This document shows positions 15,874 to 23,884 of a stretch of DNA of 44,175 nt, piece by piece. The notes under the pieces are model-generated. The model worked only from the letters and a program-made list of their open reading frames with translations. It was not told the origin of the DNA and made no database searches. The DNA is from an uncultured Acidobacteriota bacterium (GTDB taxonomy: Bacteria > Acidobacteriota > Vicinamibacteria > Vicinamibacterales > UBA2999), in the NCBI GenBank assembly GCA_902826515.1, contig CADEFD010000012.1:1-44175 (forward strand), in the 5' to 3' direction. Both the position numbers and the translations under genes were made by a program. Position 1 is the first letter of the stretch, and every line of letters begins with the position of its first letter.

Positions 15874-18501
15874 ATGCCTCTCGTAGATTCGCTACTGACC
15901 GCGGTCGTGCGCAGCGACGGTGACGCGCTGGTGCTCCACGTGGGCGAAAAGCCTTATGTGGTGGCGGCCTCGGGTCCCGTGGAACTGTCGCGCCAGGGCC
16001 TCGGCCTCGGGGCGATGGAAGGCATGCTCGCCCAGTTGCTCACGGCCGACGCGCTGCGTTCGCTGCGCGAGATGGGCGCCGTCGAACACGAACTCGACGA
16101 TCGCGCGGCTTCTGCCGGCGATCGCTTCACCGTCGTGGCCGCGCGCGGCGGCGACGACATCTGGATCGAACTGCGGCGTCACCGTCGCACGGCGCCGATG
16201 GCCGTCGCGGAACCGGTGGTCGTGCCGGAGCCCGTCGTGGCGGCCGCGCCCGAGCCGGTCGTGGCCCCGATGCCCGCGCCCGTGCCGGTGCCCGAACCCG
16301 TCGCCGTACCCGAACTTGCGGCGCCGGTGCGCACCGAGGAGCCCGCGTTCGTCGTCCACGCGCCCGCGATGCCGATGGCGGCCGCCGAGACGCCGGCGCC
16401 GGAACTCACCCCCGCGCCGATGGGAGAGGCCGCCCCCGACGCGCCCGAGATCGTCGCAGTGCCTGCGCCGGTCGTGGCCGGCACGTTCGACGGCCCGGCC
16501 GCTACTCCGGCATCCGTCGTGGCCGCCGAGATGCTCGTGCCGGCGATGGCCGCTGCCACCGTGTCGCACGCCGACATGGCCGCCGCGCAGCTCTTCGCCG
16601 ACGACGCTGACGAAATCGAAAGTGCCGCCCGCGCCCTCGAGGCCGCCGGCTACACCACGGCCGACGACATCTACGAGCTGTCGGTCGACGCCGCCCTCGC
16701 GTCCGAGGCAGCCGCCGCGCCCGAAATGGCGCCGGTCGTCATGGCAGTCGAGCCGCCGCCGGTCGTGTGGCCGGAACCCGTGGCCGTGCCGGTCGTGGCC
16801 GACGCTCCCGTGCCCGCACCCATTGCTGCCGTCGTGGCGGACATCGTGATGCCGGCGCCTGTCGCGCCGGCCGCTGTCGAAGCGCCCCCGGTGCTGGCCG
16901 AAGCCCCGGCCCCGGTGGCCGCGCCCTTCGTGGCGCCGCCCGCGCCCGTGGAACCCGCGCCGGTGGAACTCGCGCCGGCGGTCGCAGCAGTCGCCGCCGT
17001 CGTCGCGGTCGCAGCACCCGACGCTCCGTCGCCGGTCGCAGCGCCCGTGCCCGAACCCGCCGTGGCGACCGCGCCGGCGCCGGTCGCCGCACCCGTGGCC
17101 GCGCCCGTCGGCGTGCCGTCGCCCCAGCCCGTGCCGGCTGCCGCGGCCGCTCCGTCGCCGTACGACCTGCCCAGCCGCTACGACACGCCGATGCCGGCGG
17201 CCTGGTCCACGCCGGCCTCGCCGCGATTCGATTCACACCCGCACGAGTCGTCGCGCTACGGCGCGCTCGACACGCACCCGGTGCTGCCGGGCCTCGCCTC
17301 GGAACTCGACGCCATCGAACGCGAATCGAACGCGCCGGATTCCCTGCCCGCCGTGGTGTTGTCGCTCACGCGCGACGGCGCGCGGGGGTCGGGCGGCGGC
17401 GCCCGCGGCAGCGTGCGCACCGGCGGCATCGAGCGCCTGCTGCGGCTCGCCGCGGCGCGCGGCGCCTCGGCCCTCTATCTCACCACGCAGGCGCGGCCGG
17501 CCGTGCGCGTGGATGGCGACATCCGCCTGCTCGACGGCGAACCCGCGCTCTCGAGCGGCGATGTCGAAGCCGCGGTGCTGGAACTGGCGCCGGAAGGCGC
17601 GCGCGACAAGGAAAGTGCGGAGTGGATCCGCGACCTGCAGGATGTCGGCCGCGTCCGCATCACGACCTTCCGCGACTACCGCGGTCCGGGCGCGCTGCTG
17701 CGCATGATCCAGGCGCGGGCGACCTCGGCCGAGCAGCTCGGCCTCGTCCGCGAGATCCAGGCGCTCGCGACCGAACCCGAGGGCCTCGTCATCGTCACCG
17801 GCCCGCGCGCCAGCGGCAAGTCCACGCTGGTCTCGGCGTTCGTGGACCTCATCAACCGCCAGCGCAACGACTACGTCATCACGCTCGAAGGCCAGATCCG
17901 CCTCGTGCACGAGAGCCGCGGCTCGCTCATCAGCCAGCGCGAGCTGCGCGGCAGCGCGTCGGAAGTGGTCACGGCAGCGCGCGCCGCCCTGCGCGAGAAC
18001 CCCGACGTGCTCGTCATCGAGGATCTGCGCTCGCCCGACGTGCTGCAGGTGGCGCTCGATGCCGCCGGGTCGGGTCTGCTGGTCTTCGTGTCGGTCACGG
18101 CCGCCTCGGCCACCGCGGCTCTCGAACGCCTCGTCGATCTGTGCCCGTCGGACCAGCGCCGCAACGTGCGCGCGGCGCTCGCCGAACATCTGCGGGGCGT
18201 CGTCGCCCAGGTGCTGCTGCGCAAGGCCGGCGGCGGCCGGCTGGCCGCGCGCGAACTCGTGCTCAACACGAACGCCGTGGCGGCGCTCGTGAGCGACGGC
18301 CAGATCGCGCAGCTGCCGCGCGCCATCGACAGCGGCCGCAAACTCGGCATGGCGCCGCTCAACGACGCCCTCGTCGCCTTCGTGCAGAGCGGCGCGGTGG
18401 ACGTGCGCGAGGCCTACCGCAAGGCCGACGACAAGTCCGGCCTGCTGGCGCTGCTGCGTCGCGAAGGCATCGACACGTCGTTCGTCGAGCGCCTCGCGTA
18501 A
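15874..18501 (+). CDS. Degenerate PilT-like secretion/retraction ATPase with duplicated N-domain and long Ala/Pro/Val linker
   Basis: The protein has 875 residues; PilT is usually about 350. Residues 1-105 resemble the PAS-like N-domain of PilT. Residues 106-430 are a low-complexity Ala/Pro/Val linker broken by one helical stretch (about 231-275). A second PilT-type N-domain covers about 515-612, followed by the ATPase domain. Walker A is GPRASGKST (643-651) and Walker B DVLVIEDL (711-718), where PilT has a GEMRD-like sequence. The His box is replaced by LVFVSVTAAS (736-745) and contains no histidine. No pilus genes are adjacent. It may be a regulatory or scaffolding relative of the pilus retraction motor. 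Family membership is confident, activity is not. Confidence 0.78.
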   Translation: MPLVDSLLTAVVRSDGDALVLHVGEKPYVVAASGPVELSRQGLGLGAMEGMLAQLLTADALRSLREMGAVEHELDDRAASAGDRFTVVAARGGDDIWIELRRHRRTAPMAVAEPVVVPEPVVAAAPEPVVAPMPAPVPVPEPVAVPELAAPVRTEEPAFVVHAPAMPMAAAETPAPELTPAPMGEAAPDAPEIVAVPAPVVAGTFDGPAATPASVVAAEMLVPAMAAATVSHADMAAAQLFADDADEIESAARALEAAGYTTADDIYELSVDAALASEAAAAPEMAPVVMAVEPPPVVWPEPVAVPVVADAPVPAPIAAVVADIVMPAPVAPAAVEAPPVLAEAPAPVAAPFVAPPAPVEPAPVELAPAVAAVAAVVAVAAPDAPSPVAAPVPEPAVATAPAPVAAPVAAPVGVPSPQPVPAAAAAPSPYDLPSRYDTPMPAAWSTPASPRFDSHPHESSRYGALDTHPVLPGLASELDAIERESNAPDSLPAVVLSLTRDGARGSGGGARGSVRTGGIERLLRLAAARGASALYLTTQARPAVRVDGDIRLLDGEPALSSGDVEAAVLELAPEGARDKESAEWIRDLQDVGRVRITTFRDYRGPGALLRMIQARATSAEQLGLVREIQALATEPEGLVIVTGPRASGKSTLVSAFVDLINRQRNDYVITLEGQIRLVHESRGSLISQRELRGSASEVVTAARAALRENPDVLVIEDLRSPDVLQVALDAAGSGLLVFVSVTAASATAALERLVDLCPSDQRRNVRAALAEHLRGVVAQVLLRKAGGGRLAARELVLNTNAVAALVSDGQIAQLPRAIDSGRKLGMAPLNDALVAFVQSGAVDVREAYRKADDKSGLLALLRREGIDTSFVERLA

Positions 18502-18503
18502 CC

Positions 18504-18527
18504 GCGGGCCCCGAGGCCCGAGCCCGC
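18504..18527. terminator. GC-rich nested hairpin between convergent genes
   Basis: GCGGGC (18504-18509) pairs with GCCCGC (18522-18527), and an inner pair GGGCC/GGCCC lies within it. It fills the 27-bp gap between the PilT-like gene and the leftward hypothetical gene and is followed by TCTATC rather than a U-run. The complementary strand contains the word GGGCTCGGG that also occurs in the repeat at 28905-28932. Confidence 0.4.
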
Positions 18528-18528
18528 T

Positions 18529-18957
18529 CTATCGTTCAAGCCACGGCGCCAGCTCATCGAGCAGGGCCGCCACCACATCCTCTTCGGTCAGCGCGTCGAT
18601 CGGCACGCCGTCCTTCAGCGCGCGTTCGGCGCGCATCGTGCGGCTGCCGCGGCTGCGCACGGTCGTGAGCGTCGCCCGCGGCGGGTCGAACGTGCCGTCG
18701 AGCGTCAGTTCGATGCCGTCTTCGCGCGTGCGTTCCGGCACGAGGCGCACGCCGCCCGAGGGCGTCATCACGTCGAAGAGCAGTCCTTCGCTCTTGAGCA
18801 CGTTGGCCATCGCGCGGAACACCGCCGTCGCGCGTTCCTCGAGGAACCGCTCGTAGGCGAGTGTCGCGGCATCGGCGCGGGCGCGGCGCGCCGCGCCGTC
18901 CTTCTTCGCGCCTTCGATCGCCTGGTGCACCGTCTTCCTCAGCTGGGCGACATCCAT
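18529..18957 (-). CDS. Conserved-looking hypothetical protein, 142 aa
   Basis: I do not recognise a family. The first 55 residues are charged and helix-prone (KKDGAARRARADAATLAYERFLEER), possibly a coiled coil. The middle (about 58-103) has alternating beta-strand character. The end (121-142) is an acidic amphipathic helix. There is no signal peptide, membrane segment, cysteine or metal motif. The start lies 3 bp after the CoA-transferase stop on the same strand, so the two genes are probably one operon. The reading frame has coding character consistent with its neighbours. Confidence 0.6.
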   Translation of the reverse strand: MDVAQLRKTVHQAIEGAKKDGAARRARADAATLAYERFLEERATAVFRAMANVLKSEGLLFDVMTPSGGVRLVPERTREDGIELTLDGTFDPPRATLTTVRSRGSRTMRAERALKDGVPIDALTEEDVVAALLDELAPWLER

Positions 18958-18960
18958 GTC

Positions 18961-20169
18961 CTATAACCTTACTGCGCCGCTCGTGTAGAGGGCGTCGATA
19001 GCCGCGGCGTCGTAGCCGAGTTCCGTCAGCACGGCGGCCGTGTGCTGACCCAGGGTGGGCGGCCCGCTGCGCACGCCGCCGGGCGTGCCCGAAAGTTTCA
19101 CCGGCACCCCGGTGACCCGCACCGAGCCGAGCGTGGCGTGCGGCACCGTCAGCACCATCTCGCGTGCGGCCGTTTGCGGATCCTGGAACACTTCGTCCAC
19201 CGAACGCACGGCGCCGCAGGGCACGCCGGCCTCGAGCAGCAAGGCCGCCCAGGCGGCGCGCGGCTTCGTCGCGAACACGGCATCGAGGCGCGGCTTGAGC
19301 GACTCGTAGTTGGCCAGACGCAGCGCGTTGGTCTCGAAGCGCGAATCGGCGGCCAGATCGGGCAGCGCCGCCACCCTGCAGAAGGTCTGCCACAACGCGT
19401 CGTTGCCGACGGCGAGCGCGAGGTCGCCGTCCATCGTCGCGAAGGTCTCGTAGGGGGCGATCGTGGGATGGCGGTTGCCGAGCCGGCCCGGCGCCTCGCC
19501 GGTCGTGAAGTAGTTGCCGGCCTGATACGTGAGCAGGGCCGCCGTTGCATCGAACATGCCGATGTCGACCACCTGGCCCTCGCCGGTGCGGCCGCGGGCG
19601 ACGAGCGCGGCCAGCACGCCCTGCGCGGCGAACATGCCCGAGACGATGTCGACGATGGCGACCCCGAGGCGGTAGGGCGGGCCATCCGCGGCGCCGGTGA
19701 TGCTCATGAGGCCGCCTTCGGCCTGCATCACCGCGTCGTAGCCCGGCTCTTCGCGGCGCGGGCCGGTCTGTCCGTAGCCCGAGATCGAGCAGTAGATGAT
19801 CCTCGGATAGCGGGTCCGCACGCTGGCCGCATCGAGGCCGAGCGCGTCGAGCGTGCCGGGGCGGAAGTTCTCGACGACCACGTCGGCCTTCGCGAGCAGG
19901 CGCTCGACGACTTCGCGGCCGCCGGCCGACTTGAAGTCGATGGCCACACTCTCCTTGTTGCGGTTGACGCTCAGGAAGTAGGCGCTTTCGTCCCCGAGGA
20001 ACGGCGGCCCCCAGCGCCGCGTGTCGTCGCCGCGGCCGGGATGTTCGAGCTTGATGACGCGGGCGCCGAGATCGCCGAGGGCCATCGTGCAGTACGGCCC
20101 GGAGAGCACGCGGGTGAGATCGAGGACGGTCGTGCCGTGCAGAGGTCCCATAACGAGGTCGCCGTCCAT
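18961..20169 (-). CDS. Family III CoA-transferase (CaiB/BaiF type)
   Basis: The 402-residue protein has the family III hallmarks. These are LDLTRVLSGPYCTMALGDLGARVIKLEHPGRGDDTR at the N-terminus, SVNRNKESVAIDFKS, VENFRPGTLDALGLD, and GYDAVMQAEGGL, whose aspartate is the family's catalytic acyl carrier. Enzymes of this kind move CoA between carboxylic acids (formyl, carnitine, bile acid, succinyl and mesaconate substrates). The substrate cannot be predicted here. An alternative start seven codons downstream (20151) is possible. The 142-residue hypothetical gene follows after 3 bp. Confidence 0.9.
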   Translation of the reverse strand: MDGDLVMGPLHGTTVLDLTRVLSGPYCTMALGDLGARVIKLEHPGRGDDTRRWGPPFLGDESAYFLSVNRNKESVAIDFKSAGGREVVERLLAKADVVVENFRPGTLDALGLDAASVRTRYPRIIYCSISGYGQTGPRREEPGYDAVMQAEGGLMSITGAADGPPYRLGVAIVDIVSGMFAAQGVLAALVARGRTGEGQVVDIGMFDATAALLTYQAGNYFTTGEAPGRLGNRHPTIAPYETFATMDGDLALAVGNDALWQTFCRVAALPDLAADSRFETNALRLANYESLKPRLDAVFATKPRAAWAALLLEAGVPCGAVRSVDEVFQDPQTAAREMVLTVPHATLGSVRVTGVPVKLSGTPGGVRSGPPTLGQHTAAVLTELGYDAAAIDALYTSGAVRL

Positions 20170-20212
20170 GGTATCCGCTCGCGCGGGGGCCGTGGTCTGC
20201 TAAGTTGCGGGG

Positions 20213-20491
20213 ATGAGCGAACCAGCCGCCGCGGCGCGTGTCGTCGTGTATACCGGCGATGCGTGAATGGCCTGCGACAAGGTGAAAGCGTGGCTTTCAC
20301 AGGCGGGCGTGGACTTCATCGCTCACAACGTCGAGACCGACATCGCCGCCTACGACGCGCTGCTCGCGCTCGGCGTGCGCCGCGTGCCGCTCACCGTGAT
20401 CGACGGCCGCCTGGTGGCGGGCTTCCGGCCCGATGCGCTGGCCGCGGCGCTCAGTGCGCGCCGGGCGCCAGCCGATCCAGGAACGCCCTGA
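20213..20491 (+). CDS. Glutaredoxin-like selenoprotein candidate, UxxC (in-frame TGA at 20264-20266 read as selenocysteine)
   Basis: From the ATG at 20213 the frame reads RVVVYTGDA, then TGA, then MACDKVKAWL, and runs on to TGA at 20489, giving 92 residues. The part after the TGA has the rest of a small glutaredoxin/NrdH fold: NVETD, the cis-proline region RRVPLTVIDGR and the final GFRPDAL helix. The part before it is the first beta strand. The TGA falls exactly where the first redox cysteine of CxxC belongs (position 18; the resolving Cys is 21), so decoding as Sec would give UMAC. A matching SECIS hairpin follows. The usual call, starting at 20267, would lack the first strand and the nucleophile. 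The 3' end overlaps the aminotransferase gene by 41 bp. A TGC-to-TGA mutation or sequencing error is the main alternative. Confidence 0.72.
20270..20304 (+). promoter_or_regulatory. Candidate bacterial SECIS element
   Basis: GTGAAAGC (20282-20289) and GCTTTCAC (20293-20300) pair perfectly over 8 bp around the loop GTG. If the top pair opens, the loop is CGTGG, again containing GU as in known bacterial SECIS loops. The loop begins 23 nt after the TGA, inside the 16-37 nt window known for bacterial SECIS elements. An outer helix GCCT (20270-20273) with AGGC (20301-20304) extends it, with an 8-nt bulge on the 5' side. It lies wholly inside the coding sequence, as bacterial SECIS elements do. Confidence 0.66.
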
Positions 20492-21581
20492 GCCGATCGA
20501 GGCCGGCTAGCACGTAGTCGGCATGTTCGCCGACGCCGAAGCGCAGATAGCCGTCCATGCCGAAAGCGTCGCCCGGCACGATGAGCACGCTCTCTTCCTC
20601 GCGCAGCCGCTCGGTGAGCGCCGTCGAGCCAATCGGCAGACCGTAGCGCGCGTAGAGGAACGCGCCGGCGTCGGGCGTGGTCCACTCGAACGAATGGCCG
20701 CAGTCGCGCAGCCACGCCTCGACCCGCGGCACGTTCTCGCGCAGGATGGTGCGCGTGCGATCGAGGAGCCGCGCCCGCGTGGCTGGCGCGAGCGCCGCCG
20801 TGGCCAGCCGATCGCTCAGCGCGCCCGGCGCGATCGATGTGTAGTCGTGATACGCCCACAGCGCGGCGGCGACTCCAGGCGGGCCCACGGCCCAGCCCAC
20901 GCGCAGGCCGGGCAGCCCGTAGGCTTTCGAGAGGCCGCTCGTGACGATGACGCGGGCGCTGCGTCCCCACATCGACGGCGACTCGACGCCGTCGAACTCG
21001 GCGCCGCGGTAGATCTCGTCCGACACGACCCACGCGCCCACCCGATCGGCCGCGGCGGCCACCGCATCGAGGTCGGCGGCGGTGAGGCGGGCGCCGGTCG
21101 GGTTGTTGGGAGTGTTGATGACGACGGCGCGCGTCTTCGCCGTGACCAGATCGGTCAGGCGATCGAGGTCGGGCCGCCAGAGGCCGCCCGTGCGCACCAT
21201 CGGCCACTCGCGCACGATGCCGCCGAAGGCCTGCACGAGCCCGGCGATCTGCATGTAGGCCGGCACCATGACGACCACCTCGTCACCCGGCTCGACCATC
21301 CGCCAGGTGACGACGAAGTTGGCTTCCGACCCGCCGTTCGTCACAAGGACGTCGTCGGCCGCCGCGCCGGGATAGAGCGCGGCGATCGAGGCGCGCAGTG
21401 CCGGCGTGCCGTTGGTCTGCGTATAGAGGAGCGGAGCGTCCAGCAGGGCGTCGAGGGCCGGACCCTCGCCGAGCAGGCCCCGCGCACTCAACGGAGAGAC
21501 GCCGCTTTCCGAGAGGTTGTAGCGGACGCGGTGTTCCCACTCCGACTGGACCCGTTCGAGCGTGAACGGCGCGATTCGCAT
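20451..21581 (-). CDS. PLP-dependent class I/II aminotransferase
   Basis: The 376-residue protein has the fold-type I aminotransferase layout. It shows TNGGSEANF (PLP phosphate region), INTPNNPTG, SDEIYRG (Asp binding the pyridine nitrogen) and SGLSKAYGLPGLRVGW with the Schiff-base Lys219. The conserved arginine for the substrate carboxylate is in YLRFGVG near the C-terminus. Substrate specificity cannot be read from the sequence; aspartate/aromatic aminotransferases and PLP lyases share these motifs. The ATG at 21581 starts just before the conserved core, and longer frames upstream look non-coding. It is divergent from the SUMF1-domain gene by 31 bp. Confidence 0.85.
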   Translation of the reverse strand: MRIAPFTLERVQSEWEHRVRYNLSESGVSPLSARGLLGEGPALDALLDAPLLYTQTNGTPALRASIAALYPGAAADDVLVTNGGSEANFVVTWRMVEPGDEVVVMVPAYMQIAGLVQAFGGIVREWPMVRTGGLWRPDLDRLTDLVTAKTRAVVINTPNNPTGARLTAADLDAVAAAADRVGAWVVSDEIYRGAEFDGVESPSMWGRSARVIVTSGLSKAYGLPGLRVGWAVGPPGVAAALWAYHDYTSIAPGALSDRLATAALAPATRARLLDRTRTILRENVPRVEAWLRDCGHSFEWTTPDAGAFLYARYGLPIGSTALTERLREEESVLIVPGDAFGMDGYLRFGVGEHADYVLAGLDRLRAFLDRLAPGAH

Positions 21582-21591
21582 GGCCGACGAG

Positions 21592-21597
21592 TATACT
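21592..21597 (+). promoter_or_regulatory. Candidate -10 box of the SUMF1-domain gene
   Basis: TATACT lies 15 bp before the ATG at 21613, in the 31-bp gap between divergent genes. The same TATACTGAC word occurs before the XRE-cupin gene at 38568. No convincing -35 box was found; it would lie inside the aminotransferase coding region. Confidence 0.4.
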
Positions 21598-21612
21598 GAC
21601 GGCCATTCTTCA

Positions 21613-22446
21613 ATGCGCGAAGAACTCCTTCCCCGGTTCGTCGAAATTCCCGCCGGCGCGTTCATGATGGGCGCCGCCGACGGCGAAGAAGACGAGCAGC
21701 CGGTCCGCGCGGTCGCCCTCGATCGCTTCCACATCGCGATGCACCCGGTGACCAACGCACAATACGCCGAGTTCGTGCGCAATACCGGCCACCGGGCCCC
21801 CGACGTGCGCGACCTGCCGTCGTTCGTCTCGCCCGCCGCCGAGGCGGCCTTCCGCGAGCTGGCTTCTCCGTACATCTGGCGCGGCGGCGATCTGCCGCGC
21901 GATCGCGGCCTGCATCCGGTCACGCTCGTCACCCACGCCGACGCCGTGGCCTACTGCGTGTGGCTCGGCACGCGGCTCGGCCGCGCCGTGCGGCTGCCGA
22001 GCGAAGCCGAATGGGAACGGGCCGCGCGCGGCGGCATCGACGGCCGGCGTTATCCGTGGGGCGACGAGATCGATCCCTCGCGTTCGAATTTCCTGCCCGA
22101 CAGCGGCCTGAAGCGGATGCGCGGCACGCGCCCGGTGGGCACCTTTCCCGCCAACGGCTTCGGCCTCCACGACATGACCGGCAACGTCTGGGAATGGGTG
22201 GCCGACTGGTACACGCCCGAGGCCTACCGCGGGCTCGGCGACACCAATCCCGCCGGCCCGGTGAGCGGCACGATGCGCCTGCTGCGCGGCGGATCGTGGG
22301 TGACCCACGACGTGCTGCAACTGCGCTGCGCCTATCGCCACAAGGTGCCCCCCGACACCTACGCCTACAGCGTCGGCTTCCGCGTGGCCTACACCGAGGC
22401 GCCCGAGATCCCGGCTGACATCGCGGAGGGGGAGGCCCTGCAATGA
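21613..22446 (+). CDS. SUMF1/formylglycine-generating-enzyme-fold protein without catalytic cysteines
   Basis: The 277-residue protein has the family landmarks: an early FMMGAADGEEDEQPVRAV, HPVTNAQYAEF, RLPSEAEWERAARGG, YPWGDE, GLHDMTGNVWEWVADWY, RGGSW (225-229) and a final GFRVA. In true formylglycine-generating enzymes two cysteines follow RGGS. Here the aligned positions are Thr231 and Gln236, so sulfatase-type formylglycine formation is unlikely. Such proteins can act in binding or as non-heme oxygenases. There is no signal peptide from this start. Its stop overlaps the SIMPL gene by ATGA. No sulfatase is in the window. Confidence 0.83.
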   Translation: MREELLPRFVEIPAGAFMMGAADGEEDEQPVRAVALDRFHIAMHPVTNAQYAEFVRNTGHRAPDVRDLPSFVSPAAEAAFRELASPYIWRGGDLPRDRGLHPVTLVTHADAVAYCVWLGTRLGRAVRLPSEAEWERAARGGIDGRRYPWGDEIDPSRSNFLPDSGLKRMRGTRPVGTFPANGFGLHDMTGNVWEWVADWYTPEAYRGLGDTNPAGPVSGTMRLLRGGSWVTHDVLQLRCAYRHKVPPDTYAYSVGFRVAYTEAPEIPADIAEGEALQ

Positions 22447-23159
22447 CCCGTCTCAGTCTGCTCGTCGCGTTCGTCGCGTTCGTCGTGCTCACGCCCGCCG
22501 TCTCCGGCGCTCAGGCACCGGCTGTGCCGGCGGCGCCCACAGTAGTCGTTCGCGGCGACGGAGAAGTGCGCGCCGTGCCCGACCTGGCCTACGTGGGTCT
22601 CGGCACCGAACACACCGCGCCCACGCCGAAGGATGCGCAGGCCGTCGTGGCGAAGGCCATGACCGCCGTGCAGCAGAAGCTCGCCGCGGCCGGCGTGGCG
22701 AAAGACGCCATGCGGACGACCGCCTACGACGTGCAGGCGCGCGTCGACTGGGTGAACGGCAAGCAGGTGCCGCGCGGCTACCTCGCGCGCCACACGATCG
22801 AGGTGCGCGTCGACGATCTGGCGCGTGTGGGCGAGCTGCTGGAACTCGCCATTGGCGCCGGCGGTACGTCGGTGCACGGCGTGCGCTTCGACCTCAAGGA
22901 ACGCGCGAAGCTCGAACGCGACGCGCTCACGCGCGCCGTGGCGGATGCGCGGGCGCGGGCCGAGGCCGTCGCCGCGGGCGCCGGCTCGGGCGTGGCCGGC
23001 ATCGTGCGCATCGAGGAAGCCGGTCTGGGCGGCGGCGGTCCCGAACCGGTGATGATGCGGATGGCCGCGGCGCCGATGGCGGGTGATGCGGCGCCGCCCG
23101 TGGCGCCCGGCGAAACGGTGATCCGGGCCAGCGTCACGCTCACGGTCCGTCTCAAGTAG
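22443..23159 (+). CDS. Secreted SIMPL-domain (DUF541) protein
   Basis: The 238-residue protein has a signal peptide (RLSLLVAFVAFVVLTPAVSGAQA, cleavage near residue 23) and then the SIMPL pattern: VVVRGDGEVRAVPDLAYVGLG, a helical repeat with KAMTAVQQKLAAAGVAKDAMRTTAYDVQ, and a final VTLTVRLK. DUF541 proteins form oligomeric periplasmic assemblies, and some are linked to envelope or oxidative stress. The molecular role is not established. It is translationally coupled to the SUMF1 gene (ATGA), so both may act at the envelope. Confidence 0.83.
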   Translation: MTRLSLLVAFVAFVVLTPAVSGAQAPAVPAAPTVVVRGDGEVRAVPDLAYVGLGTEHTAPTPKDAQAVVAKAMTAVQQKLAAAGVAKDAMRTTAYDVQARVDWVNGKQVPRGYLARHTIEVRVDDLARVGELLELAIGAGGTSVHGVRFDLKERAKLERDALTRAVADARARAEAVAAGAGSGVAGIVRIEEAGLGGGGPEPVMMRMAAAPMAGDAAPPVAPGETVIRASVTLTVRLK

Positions 23160-23176
23160 CCGGCGCCGCCGCCGGC
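23159..23176. terminator. Perfect GC hairpin between convergent genes
   Basis: GCCGGCG (23159-23165), the loop CCGC and CGCCGGC (23170-23176) form a 7-bp perfect stem. It begins in the last base of the SIMPL stop codon and ends 10 bp before the stop of the leftward glycosylase. It could stop transcription from both sides, though no U-run is present. Confidence 0.42.
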
Positions 23177-23186
23177 GTCGCGCGCG

Positions 23187-23798
23187 TCAGGGTTCGATGC
23201 TGCGCCACAGGTACCAGCTGGCAATCGAGCGGTACGGCCGCCAGCGTTCCGCGAAGGCCCGCGCCTGCGCCGGGGTGGGCCGCGTCCGCTTGCGGTAGAT
23301 CCGCTGGATGGCGGTGAGCAGCGCCAGATCGGCGGCGGGGAAGACGTCCGGCCGCTGCAGCTGGAAGATGAGGAACACTTCCGCCGTCCACGTGCCGATG
23401 CCGCGCACGGCGGTGAGCGCCGCGACGACGCCGGCATCGTCGAGGGCCGCGAGCGCCGCGAGGTCGAGCCGCCCGTCGGCCACATGCGCGGCAAGGTCGC
23501 GCACGTAGCGGGTCTTGGCCGGGCCGAGGCCGGTCGCGTGCAGCACGTCTGGATCGTGGGCGAGCAGCCGGCCGGCGCTGATGGCGCCGTCGTCCGACAG
23601 GGCACAGAGCCGCGCGTAGACCGTGCGCGCGGCCTTGGCCGAGACCTGCTGGGCGACGATCGCGCGCAGCAGCGCCTGGAAAGCGTCGGGGGCGGCCCGG
23701 GCATCGAGCCGGCAGGGGCCGACACGTTGCACGAGCGCGTGCATCTCAGGATCGATCCCGGCAAAGTGCCGCCGCGCCCGCCGGATGTTGAGAGCCAT
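23187..23798 (-). CDS. DNA-3-methyladenine glycosylase II (AlkA/HhH-GPD family)
   Basis: The 203-residue protein removes alkylated bases in base excision repair. It has the compact HhH-GPD core without the N-terminal domain of E. coli AlkA. The landmarks are AIVAQQVSAKAA, LGPAKTRYVRDLA, the helix-hairpin-helix AVRGIGTWTAEV (about 130-141) and the catalytic Asp157 in FPAADLALL. No iron-sulfur cysteines follow, which separates it from Nth/MutY. The ATG at 23798 sits before the conserved region, and longer upstream frames lack similarity. It is a single leftward gene, divergent from cysM by 86 bp. Confidence 0.88.
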   Translation of the reverse strand: MALNIRRARRHFAGIDPEMHALVQRVGPCRLDARAAPDAFQALLRAIVAQQVSAKAARTVYARLCALSDDGAISAGRLLAHDPDVLHATGLGPAKTRYVRDLAAHVADGRLDLAALAALDDAGVVAALTAVRGIGTWTAEVFLIFQLQRPDVFPAADLALLTAIQRIYRKRTRPTPAQARAFAERWRPYRSIASWYLWRSIEP

Positions 23799-23884
23799 TG
23801 CACGGATTCTTGCACGATGTGCCCGGCGCATCCGACCCAGCGAATCTTTCGCTGGCGGGGCCGTTACAGCCGTGCCATAAGCTG

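Noticed and set aside
16200..17160. Repeat-rich DNA that could be a repeat array or CRISPR.
   Set aside because: The repetition comes from Ala/Pro/Val codons of the linker; no constant repeat length or spacers are present, and the reading frame is unbroken.
20267..20491. A 74-residue protein starting at the ATG directly after the TGA.
   Set aside because: It lacks the first beta strand and the nucleophilic residue of the glutaredoxin fold, while the upstream in-frame stretch supplies exactly these. The start has no ribosome binding site.
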